Part shown: one piece after another, positions 54,297 through 64,000 of the stretch | How the letters are laid out: the number at the start of each line of letters is the position of its first letter | Position numbering within the stretch: the first letter of the stretch is position 1 | Source: Lycium barbarum | Lineage: Eukaryota > Streptophyta > Magnoliopsida > Solanales > Solanaceae | NCBI RefSeq assembly: GCF_019175385.1 | Contig: NC_083348.1 | Location: forward strand, 1,255,001 to 1,319,000 | Length of the DNA: 64,000 nucleotides | Direction of reading: 5' to 3' | The notes under the pieces: generated by a model | Database searches by the model: none | Seen by the model: only the letters and a program-made list of their open reading frames with translations | What the model was told of the DNA's origin: nothing | Translations under genes and position numbers: made by a program

Positions 54297-57200
54297 TTTC
54301 ACGACCCAATTCGTGAATCGTGATAGCACCTACATTGTTCCCCCAAGTAGGAGAACCGTTCCCAAATCATTTTGGTCATTTATAAGAATTATGCGGAAAT
54401 AAAAAATAATTAAGCTAACATGTTCAAATTATATAAATGATATGTGCAGAAGTATTAATAACCCCAAAATCTGGTCTGGACTAGTACAAGAGCCACTATT
54501 ACATAGATACAAGTCTGATAGAAAGTACAAATCTCAAATATCAATACCGTTTCAGGAATACAAAGTAGACAGTTAAATACAAGAAAGAGTCTCCGGGTTG
54601 CGGATCTAGTCCATAAGCTCGTGCTAGGATCTCTATTACGTAGACTTGGATCTTCTCGACGACAGGAACTGGAACTAGTAACAAACTCTGCACTCAAAAG
54701 AAGAGTACAACAAGAGTAGCATCAGTACAAACAACACATACTGAGAAAGCATCATAGGCCGACTAAGATTAGTTCACGCAATCAAGCATTAAAATCAACA
54801 AGATTAGTAGATAGGCACATAATACTCAATCCAAGGTCACAAAATACCCCATAACTAAATCACAACCTAAGGGGAAGCTTCTAAAACAAAAGTGTGCCTC
54901 ATCACAATAATCTCAATCGATAATTACAACCCAAGTTCTGACCTAGACAGAGTCACCACCCAGCAATCTAACCCAGTCCATGATGCGACTCATGCCACCA
55001 TAATAATACAAACCGACCATACCAATTAGAAATAAAGAGTCGTATAATAATGCATGATAATATGTAATGATGTGCAATGCAATGCATTTTCCAAATACCT
55101 TAAAACTGTACACACATGCTAATGGTATTATTTTCGCAATAGTCATGACCCTTGGGAGACTCGCGAAGTCCATGTATCCCTTACTCTGGAACAGACCTCG
55201 GATCATGAGTTCACAAACAGGCCACATCTTCACCCCCTGTCAGATGTGCCTTTACATACATATATCAGGATAGGCCACATCCTCACCCCCTATCAGATGT
55301 TTCTTTATACATATGTTGTATGCACAATAAGTATTCAAAATATGGTTCAAGTCTAGAACCTCAAGATGAAACATCAACTCAAAGTAAGCATGACCAATCA
55401 ATGAAATCAAATACTAATGAAAGTGCAAATCACAATGCCATAACCATATCAAGACATAGAATAATCAGCTCAACCCTAGAATGAATCATACAATCCTCTC
55501 GATCAACATAAGAGTTTATGACACCCTTTACTTCCCCATACAACAAGTACCCCTCACAACTAAGCCTTGCATCTCCAAAGTGTTCCATTTTCTTTCATAT
55601 TTGTCATAAGTCTTCCATCAATCATTTTCGAACCATTTCCATCATGTATGAATGCAGGATTGAGACATCAGTACAATGAATGTGAATGAATATGCTATGA
55701 AGATCACAAACACCATAAGTTGTATCAAATCTTGTATAATATCGTTACCATAAAAAATCTTAATCAAGATCTCATTCGTGCCTTATAACAAGTATACATT
55801 CAGTTCAAGTCTAATCTCATTATCTGATCATAACAATCTCAACGTATTTTCAATTCAACAGTCCATATGGAACATGATCATCCCATAATATCAAGGTTAA
55901 TGAATACACAACACTATGCCACAAGATCATAACAACACTCAAATAAATCACTCAACAACAGCAAGGATATGCAACCCTCTCAACCAACAAAAAGAGCATA
56001 TATTTACTCTTTCCTTCTCATATCATAGCAAATACACCTCAGGTTTCAGTACATAAAGTATGGCGACAAGCCCACAAAATCAGAAATCATACCAACCTAG
56101 ATAATAATCCAACCAAACATCGTGTCCGAAGACCTAATCATGCTTTCTCCTGTCAATTATATATAATATATACGTTTCGCTAACTAAGTGTAACTAAAGT
56201 AAGTCGTAACCTACCTCGAATGCAGAATAGGAACCACGAACTACTCCACACGAGTCTTCTATTTCCGAAGCGTCTCAGAACAATCAAAGTCTAGCAATAT
56301 AATACTAAATAAGCAATAGACCTTCTAATAAATATAGGGATAACATTAAGGAAGAGGGCCCAATTACTTTTACCCTTTTCAAATGGTGAAACCATCATTT
56401 TGTCATAATCTCAATCCCAACAATCATAATCTTCCAATTAAACAATTTCCCCTCCTAAAAGGTGATTACCAACCCTCCTAGATAATTAAGCAATAATAAA
56501 ATCAACGAACCGTTAATTATTCTAGGGTTTAACAATTCTAGGGTTCTAGTTTTTTCATTCACCATTAAAGAACCTTAACTAGCATAAGAACTTAAAAATG
56601 ATAAAGGAATGAAAAATTAAAAGGGAAAAGGGTTAAGACTTACCTTCAAAGGAGAACTTCACCCTAGCCTTAGAAAATCGCATGTTTCTACCTCCCGTTG
56701 ACCGTTGCAATAGTCAAAGTTTCGCTGTAGCAGTCTTGCTATAGAGGTCAAAGCTTCGCCGTAGCGGTCTCGCTATAGCGGTCAAAGTTTCGCTTTGCCG
56801 GTCTCGCTATAGTGGTCAAAGTTTTGCTGTAGCGGTCTCGCTATAGTGGAACTTCCCCCTCTACGGCAGACCTACCAGGTTCAACAATAGTTGTCCTCGC
56901 TAAAATGACCATAACTTCCTCGTGCGTAGGAGAACTGTTACGATTGTTTTTTGCTATAGCTTTGTATTTACGATATGAATCTAATGGTTCAATAAAAACA
57001 CAAAACAAAGGTTATTTGATCAATATGGTTCCCTTTATCGCCAAAGAACTACAGTGAAAACATCGAATACACGCGTGACACAACCTAAATCCATCTGAAA
57101 CTCTTCGGAATCTCGCCAAAATTTGTGGACAAGTCCAAAATCATCATATGAACTTATTGGAACTTTCAAAACATCGACACGGGGTCATCCTAACCCGATG

Positions 57201-57552
57201 TTGACCGTGGTCAACTCTACCTCTTAACTTAATTAATTCCTCCACCAATGATTCAAATCACAGTCAAACCTTTCGAGAACCAAACCAATGGCTTCACCAA
57301 GTCATAAATCAAGTTCCAGACTTAATGGAACTGTCAAAATTCGATTATGGCTACTTTTACCCAAATGTCAATTATTGTTCAAAGGTTTTTTGAGACTTTA
57401 GATTCCACAAATCCTACCAAAACTCATACGATGACCTTGAGAATTGTGTCGCCCAACCCTGCAGGTGAAAAATCATACTAACAAGACTTGGGGAAGGGTC
57501 AACAAGGGTAAATGGGTCAAAAATACTATAATGACCAAACAGGTCGTTACAT
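54297..57552 (-). repeat. A2 Tekay-like 5' LTR
   Basis: On + it runs from TTTCACGACCC (the TG end has decayed) to CAGGTCGTTACA, 3256 bp. It is the same subfamily as 5734-11633. A word cluster with CGCTATAGCG (56771-56780) and many CGCTGTAGCGG variants lies at 56695-56865, upstream of a donor-like GAAG|GTAAGT (minus, 56643). The GTAC hairpin block is at 54720-54760. No second LTR of this element is visible. Confidence 0.85.
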
Positions 57553-59414
57553 TAACTAATATTTAGACAACAAGTAGAGACAAATAGCATTCTTATGTGA
57601 TCTATCCATAACCAAATAACAAGGCGTTGCCTTTTAAGTCTGACAGATGGTTTAGCTTCTCATATGGTTAAGGCAGGCAAGTATTTTTCCACTTTTAGAC
57701 TACACCATTATTAAATGAACCTTAATCTTAATTGGTCACAACCTGATAGTTCTAAACTATTTTTAAACTGGGAAAAGACTCATTTAGAGATGCTACTATG
57801 TATACGTAGGATGCCAGAATTGAGCTCAAGCCCTCATTAACCTTATTTAGACTCATTAAGATATATTTGACACTTATTTTAGTTAAATGACATCATACAA
57901 GCTTATACTAATGACACAATCATCATCATTTAGTCATAAATCAGACAAGGGCCTTAGTGGAACATACTAGGCTAAAATGGACAAACTAAATATTTAAAGC
58001 CATAAATCTCACCATTTTAATCAACAAAATCCCCATTAGGTGTAAACTTATGTCTAGGTGAGTTTAAAAAAAATGCAGATATAAGGCAACATTATGATTG
58101 AAGATGGATGAAACATAGAAATAGACTTTTCACACACAATCAAACAAGACAAACCTCATATTAAAGCTACAAATTGCACTGAGCCTCACTTGAAATTAAG
58201 AATACCAGAAACAACAGACCAAATAATACAAATAAATGGTTCAGTGACCCTTTTATCATAAAAAAAAAAAAACAGGGCATTCAACTAGCCATCTAAAGAT
58301 GCTACTAACAACATAACTTAGCCAATAAATGAGTCACCTATTGTGATTAAACTAAGTTAACATTTGTATCGGATCAAGCAAACTAAACCTCAAACTACAA
58401 TGATTCACTACTGATTGACAAAATAACTAATGAACAACTACTAACATGCTGGGCTATTAATAATCAAAATTTCAGTTAGCAAAGTACCCACTACACTTAA
58501 TCATACTTAATCATGGTTCAAGTAACTGAAAATAACAATTGGTACACATTTAGTCATGCTTAAACAACTACCAACAGAAGATTAACTAATAAAGGCAACT
58601 AAATGCTTATGATCATATGTAAACACTACCAACAGACAACTTATCTAGATAGGCGTTCAACAATAGTTTTAACTAAACAACATACAAATAAGCATACTCA
58701 TCTAACTTAGCTACTAAACAATACCTAAATGCATCCTAATCATGCTTGCACTACTAACATTAACAAACTAATACATCGCAAAACAACAAATAAAATCAAA
58801 CAAAAATAAGAAATGACTAAAAGGAAGGAAGTTTACCTTTCTTTGACACAGCCTGGTCGAGAATGGATTTGCATTAGCCTCCTTACTTCCCCACACTCAG
58901 CCACACAAAAGAACAACAATTAAAACTTTAACTAAATTGAATAAGTAAAGGTCTTAGAAATAGAAACCCTAGGTAATTCGATTTTTTTGAGTATATTGAT
59001 ATTTCAGTATGCTCTCCTTTCAATGCACAAAATCTCAAGACTGTAGCTCATTTTTGATGTGGGAGTTTTGCAATTTGAGAATTGCATCTCTCAATACTAC
59101 ATCTAATGGCTGAGAATCAAGTAATCAAACAAATAAAGGGTTAGATTTGACCTAACAAACTCGATCAAACTGGTTCTTCATGAACCCAAGAAGGTTGAGG
59201 ATTTCAAACTAGTAACAACAAACTAATTAAAGATTTTCAGTCCATGGACGTTATAAAGTGCAAAAAAAGCAAAGGAGGGACAAAGTTATACCATGTTTGG
59301 GTCGAGACTCGGTAGAATTGGTAGAGCAATAAATGCTCTTGCCATTCTCGACCACACAATAGCTGAAACAACAACATGGGCCCTTGTTTTTGCCGTTTTC
59401 GGCATCGATAACGT

Positions 59415-59452
<38 letters not shown>

Positions 59453-59656
59453 GTAAGGTGCGGCTAGAAGAGAAAACCTCTTTCATATTCTTAAGGGATC
59501 GTTTGGTACTGAATTGAACCCCTTCCTTTAGTTAGAGGAATGGGTCGGATCAGTCTTTAAATGGACTGGGCCCAACCGAATTTAAAGGGAAGAGAGGGGG
59601 CAACCTATATGCATGCATATACATGATATACATGTATACATAAGTATATTCGTGTA

Positions 59657-59688
<32 letters not shown>

Positions 59689-60372
59689 AGAAGACATAAA
59701 TACTCATTTTAACAAATGGCCATAACTAAGATAATTAGTGAATTTAACCCTTCAATTAAGGGCCAAATACAACATAATCAACTAATTAGCCAAACTAATG
59801 GATATGGTTAATATGTAAAGACTTAAATTGCAAATATGGCCTCAATTAACTTAAACAAAGAAGTTGGTCATTTCAATTATGGACAAAATTAAACAACAAT
59901 TGATTATTTCAATTGTGGCCGCAATTAATCACATAATAAGCAATTTATGAATATAGCCACACTTAAACACTTGATTAATTATGATTAACTCTAAAATTGC
60001 ACAAATGCAAATTGAATATGAAAAATTAAGATTTGAGAAAAATGATTAACTTATTTAATTAATCAGATTTCTTGAATTAAACGGAGTAAAATGCTTGCTG
60101 ACTGGACTTTCAATAATTTTAACAATTAATTAAATAATTGAATTATTTCCTGATTAAATTTTGCAAATGCTTTAAATTGATTATAAAATATGTGAATTAT
60201 TTTATAAATGATTTATAATATTATCGAAGTTATTTTGTCAGGTGAAATGGCAAAATATTGACGAAACAATTTTATAAAATCATTTTGACTTGTAATATTC
60301 CACTCCGTTTTATATCCAAGGACTCTGGATAATTAAAATAAATAATGGGAGGTCAAAAATTAGGTGTCAATA
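57553..60372. other. Probable second Ogre-like LTR end, non-coding
   Basis: AT-rich, with no credible coding. It ends AAAAATTAGGTGTCAATA at 60372, almost the same as the Ogre-like LTR end at 50782 (AAAAATTAGGTGTCAACA), so this looks like the 3' part of a related LTR whose start was cut off by the A2 element. Simple repeats: (GA)n at 59416-59450 and (GT)n at 59656-59679. Confidence 0.5.
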
Positions 60373-62271
60373 GTTACAAGAGTGGAAGTGAGTCTCCTCT
60401 TAGCTTACATGATAAGCTATCTACATAGAAATCAAACAACCCCAACGTTCGATTGATGTGACCCTACTGCGCTCTCACGTGCTTCCCTGACTCGGCGCTC
60501 TGATCGAGACTTGCTGATGTGACCCGAGTTGGTGGGAGTGGATGCCAGCTGTGGAAGCCCTCCCGGCCTCCCTGGGCTCCTGATTACCGAAAATAGCTTG
60601 AGCACGGATTTTGCCCAATACAAATCTATACTATATTAAAAGCACAAAGGGCCTTAGAATGATTGAACTTTTTGCCCTTAATTAAAAGACTCTACAATAG
60701 ATAAAATAGTCATTTAATAATATTTAGGACTTTAAAAATTAACTTAAATTTATTTATTAAATATTTCATTATTTGATTAAAAGTATAAATATTTAGGACT
60801 TTAAATCAGTTTAAAAAAATTCTGATCCAAATTTAATCGGGCAGGAAACCACAAAAACTTAATTATGGACTTTGTAACAAATTAGACCAAAGTAGGACAA
60901 CTTTCCTCTTAACACGCTGTTTTTACATTAATCAATAGCACCGCCATGTTGTTTAATTTTCTGTTTACGAAGTAAATAGTATTTTTTTTTTTTCATCCTA
61001 AACAGTCTATTTCATTGACTACTTACCAACTAGGTCACTTAATTATTACTAGGTAATTAAAAGTAGACTTAATAACTTAAAGATCTTTACTTCTTATAAT
61101 ATCTCATAGCTTCCTTTTTTCCGGAATAAAACCCAAGGTTGAACGACCAAACTATTTGCAAGGCCAATATTGTCTCTGTCATTTTCACTCAATATTAGGA
61201 GTACTATTTTTCTCAATTCTAACTCTAATGTTTCCCAAAGTAGACAAATTTTCTATAATAAGAGGTCCTTTTTTCTTTTTAAAACGGATGCTAAAGAGCC
61301 CTGTAATGCATCTCAAATTAATGAAGAATTTACCTTATTTATATTTTGTTTTAATTTTGGATAATTTTATTTGTCTTTGGGGTAATGAGTATTGATTTGA
61401 TTCTTTGTGAATTTTATTTCAGGTAAACTTTACAATCATGGCCTTCTGCTGATGGAGGTTGGCTTTAATCAAATAATTGCGATGTTAATTAATTGATTAC
61501 GTAAAATATCGATTTAGTGGAAAAACTATCGATTTCAGTTTTCTTCCATTGCAAATTTCAGGTTGTCATCTTCTATTCTACTATACTCCTTTATGTTATA
61601 GTTAATTTGTTACAAGCAGTTGTGTTATATTATTATGCTCATATATAATGTAGTTCATTCTATCTTTACCTTATTCTTTAGAGTGCATTTTCGTGTATCA
61701 ATATCAACATAATTTTCACTTTTGATATTAATGGTGAAATTTTGATATTAGGAATATTGTGCAATTAACATCACTTTAGACCTTACAACACTCACTTCCC
61801 TTTTGGTTTCAGATATTACACCCACCTCCTTTATTTTGAAGTTTTTGTAACTAAACTTATTTTAATGATAATCTGTCAACAACATTCGAAAAATACTCTT
61901 TTGTAGCATTAATATAAATATTTAATATAAATATTCAATACTCTTGCAGGACGGGTAATCCAAATTTCGTTGAAGTTTTTAATATATATATATTTTTTTT
62001 TGGCTTGAATTTGGATTCACGAGATGAATCGACCGATGGAAAAACTAAATTATGTTTCAAAATCTAAAGAATTAACCATAAGTGTTGAGAAGTATAAATC
62101 AATGGGTAAGTTCCTTTGAGAAAATGCTACATGCCTATTGGCGGACAAATATTAATATAAACATTACTTCTTTCATTCAACATCAAATAAACAATTTTTA
62201 ATTTGATAATTTTTCGGACTTAAGAATTATAAATAAATAATGTTCAAATGTAAAAAATTTACACGTATATA
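60373..62271. other. AT-rich intergenic DNA with a Helitron-like 5' end
   Basis: At 60625-60645 the sequence TCTATACTATATTAAAAGCA, directly after an A, matches the usual start of plant Helitrons (TC at an AT target, then an AT-rich tract). I could not find a convincing hairpin-CTRR 3' end. The rest is AT-rich with no gene; the region 60440-60600 is GC-richer but has no recognisable coding. Confidence 0.35.
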
Positions 62272-62279
62272 CTAGATAG

Positions 62280-62985
62280 TAGGGCTGGGCATAAATACCG
62301 AAAATCAAAAAATCGGACCGAACCGAACTGAACTTCAAGAAACTGAAACCGAAAGAACAGAACCGAACTAGTTTGGTTCGGTGTTTGGTGTTCACCTTCA
62401 AAAAACCGAAACCGAAATAGCCGAACCGAACTTTGATGAAACTGAACCGAAGAACCGAAATTTAAACATTACCCAAAAAAAATTAAAATAGTCCAGACCC
62501 ATTAAGTTTAAGCCAAAAAAAAAAAAACCCAACTGTAATAAGCTCTCTTTTGCTTTTGTATCCCTAATTTTCCACTTCAATTGAGAAAATCAAATATCCT
62601 TAACAAAGAAAGGTGACTAGGATCTGTCTTTAGGATTAATGTATGTCTATTATGTGTTTTTTTTTTAATTATTCTTACTGTATGTATAAAATACCTAGTA
62701 ATCCTATATTATGGTTATGGTTTTCTGTTCTTGTGTATCTTGTTTGTTTGATTTTGATTTTAATTTGTTAGTTTTATGTTTTCGTTGCTTTTGAGAATAT
62801 GAATTAGTGTAAATGGAATCACTTCTAATATCATAGCAAAAAAATCAAATTGAAAAAACCGAAACCGAAAGAACCGAACCGAACCGAACTAGTTTGGTTC
62901 GGTGTCCACCTTCAAAAAACCGAAACCGATATAGCCAAACAGAAGTTTGATAAAACCGAACCGAAGAACGGAACGCCCACCCCTA
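62280..62985. mobile_element. hAT-type MITE
   Basis: The 11 bp terminal inverted repeats are TAGGGCTGGGC at the left and GCCCACCCCTA at the right (one mismatch). They are flanked by a perfect 8 bp duplication CTAGATAG (62272-62279, 62986-62993), as expected for hAT. Both subterminal regions carry ACCGAACCGAAC words and the block AACTAGTTTGGTTCGGTGT, in direct orientation. 706 bp, no transposase. Confidence 0.92.
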
Positions 62986-62993
62986 CTAGATAG

Positions 62994-63450
62994 TATTTTA
63001 TTTCTCCGATACTAAACTGTGTTTATTTTAATAAATTATTAACAATTTTTTGTACTTCACATATTACATATGTAACTGAAAAGATGACATCTAAATTTAA
63101 TATGTTTAAGTAGTAGCAATTATCAAGTTCTGTAGTTTATTACAACAAATAAATAAATGCATTCAACGAAAAATGATGCAGGGTGGAGCACTGTAGTGAA
63201 TATTTCTAAGTCTTAAGTTTTTTTTTTTTTTTTTTTTTTTTTTGTCTAAAATTAACTTTGAAGATTTTAGTCCAAAATTTAGTAGTATTCAATATAACTA
63301 GCAAGGAGAGCCCATGCTACAACATGATTAATTTATGCGCAAAGCTAGCATATACTAAAAGTATCGTATGTACCCTTACTCTAGTTATAATCTCTAACTC
63401 GGGTATAGAAACTAAATAGTCTTAAAGTTGATGCAAAGCCCGTTTTTTAT
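62994..63450. other. AT-rich intergenic DNA
   Basis: No gene or repeat boundary seen. A poly-T run of about 26 bases lies at 63219-63243. Confidence 0.5.
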
Positions 63451-64000
63451 GGGAAACTATATATTTGCACGATTACCCTTCAAAGGCACTAGTCTTTAAA
63501 TTTTGCCCCTCAAATTGGTTTTCTTTGATTTTTATCGTTCATCTAATACCATGAGGTTTGGGATTCAAATCCCGGCTCAATCAAAAAACAAAATAAAATC
63601 GCAAAACAGAATTTTGTAGGAAAGTTAGACCTACTGGGGCCAAAGTTAGGCCTGCAAGCAGAGTTTTGAATGCAAAACTCTCCCTGCAGGCAGAATTTGA
63701 ATGCAAAACTCTACCTGTAGGTAGAGTTGTGCATGCAGGCAGAGGTTTACAGAACTCTACCTGCAAGCAGAGTTTTGCATGCAGGCAGAGTTCGGCAAAA
63801 CTCTACCTGCAGGCAGAGTTTTGCATTCAAAATTCTTCCTGAGGAAGAGTTTTACATGCAAAACTCTGTCTTGCGAATCCAAACCTCTACCTCGCCAAAT
63901 TCCTTTTTTTTTTTTTAACCGAACTAGGGTTCGAACCCAGAACCTTGGGGTATTAGCTGAAGGATAAAAATTAAAGACCACCAATTTGAGAGGCAAAAAT
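63451..64000. mobile_element. Foldback-type MITE, right end outside window
   Basis: The stretch 63501-63590 (TTTTGCCCCTCAAATTGG, then ATACCATGAGGTTTGGGATT) reappears reversed at 63905-63999, so the ends form long inverted repeats. The left end probably starts near 63451 (GGGAAACTATATATTTGC); the right end continues past the window. The GGGTTCGAACCC in the right arm resembles a tRNA T-arm, but there is no tRNA. The centre is the palindromic array listed separately. Confidence 0.7.
63645..63880. repeat. Array of CTCTACCTGCAGGCAGAG palindromes
   Basis: The words AAAACTCTACCTGCAGG, GCAGAGTTTTGCATGCA and variants alternate about every 20-40 bp. The near-perfect 26 bp palindrome around CCTGCAGG at 63804-63829 is the best copy. 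The array can fold into many alternative hairpins. Confidence 0.8.

Noticed and set aside
59293..59517. Open frame through the (GA)n repeat
   Set aside because: Its Arg-Glu run is a direct translation of the microsatellite.
60430..60623. GC-richer stretch as a possible host exon
   Set aside because: The only frame is short, has no recognisable domain and no supporting splice context.
63645..63880. Regular short repeats as a CRISPR array
   Set aside because: Palindromic words of uneven spacing without unique spacers, in plant DNA and inside a MITE.
63915..63935. GGGTTCGAACCC resembling a tRNA T-arm
   Set aside because: No acceptor stem, anticodon arm or A-box at tRNA spacing; it is part of the MITE inverted arm.

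Overview
This is a 64 kb piece of plant nuclear heterochromatin. I found no convincing host gene. It is a stack of nested, mostly decayed LTR retrotransposons, with three small DNA-transposon derivatives and some AT-rich intergenic DNA. LTR styles, initiator-tRNA-Met primer sites and element types fit a eudicot, probably an asterid such as Solanaceae. The species guess is inference; the repeat structure is read directly.

LTR families are named here A1 and A2 (Tekay/Del-like chromoviruses, LTRs TGTAACGACC...GTCGTGACA) and B (LTRs TGTTACACC...GTGACA, seen only as solo LTRs, a fragment and one deleted element).

Layout. (1) 1-14425: an Athila-like Ty3/Gypsy element entering from the left, with broken RT, RNase H and integrase, an extra ORF in the env position with its own promoter-like leader, and a 3' LTR. 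It is split by an A2 solo LTR (5734-11633), itself split by a B solo LTR (6116-9058, target duplication CAAAC). (2) 14427-20658: a B LTR fragment, a Copia 3' end whose LTR holds a Mutator-like foldback MITE (16010-17676, duplication TTATTATCAT), then a Copia element truncated in integrase. (3) 20659-52060: an A1 Tekay element on +, its 3' LTR split by an Ogre/Tat-like LTR (28112-50782, duplication GCGGA). That LTR received a full-length A1 Tekay element on - (28371-41010, GGTTC; one LTR interrupted by B solo LTR 36346-38928 and carrying a 388 bp tandem duplication), a B solo LTR (41072-43525, AATAC) and a deleted B element (46756-49137, AATAT). Removing the inserts restores a 2222 bp A1 LTR, against 2232 bp for the uninterrupted copy. 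(4) 52061-60372: a non-coding remnant with an A2 LTR (54297-57552) and a probable second Ogre-like LTR end at 60372. (5) 60373-64000: intergenic DNA with a Helitron-like 5' end, an hAT MITE (62280-62985, CTAGATAG) and the start of a foldback MITE.

The most interesting pattern is a shared promoter layout. Several unrelated LTRs, and the Athila spacer before its env-position ORF, carry a cluster of short palindromic or repeated words peculiar to that family (GCGGCCGC, CCGCTATAGCGG, TTTACGG-CCGTAAA, TCGCGTACGCGA), then usually a TATA box, a leader and a splice-donor-like AAG|GTAAG or AAG|GTATG. A and B LTRs also share a GTAC-loop-GTACTGA hairpin followed by a CAG acceptor-like site near the 3' end. 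The architecture is conserved while the words differ.
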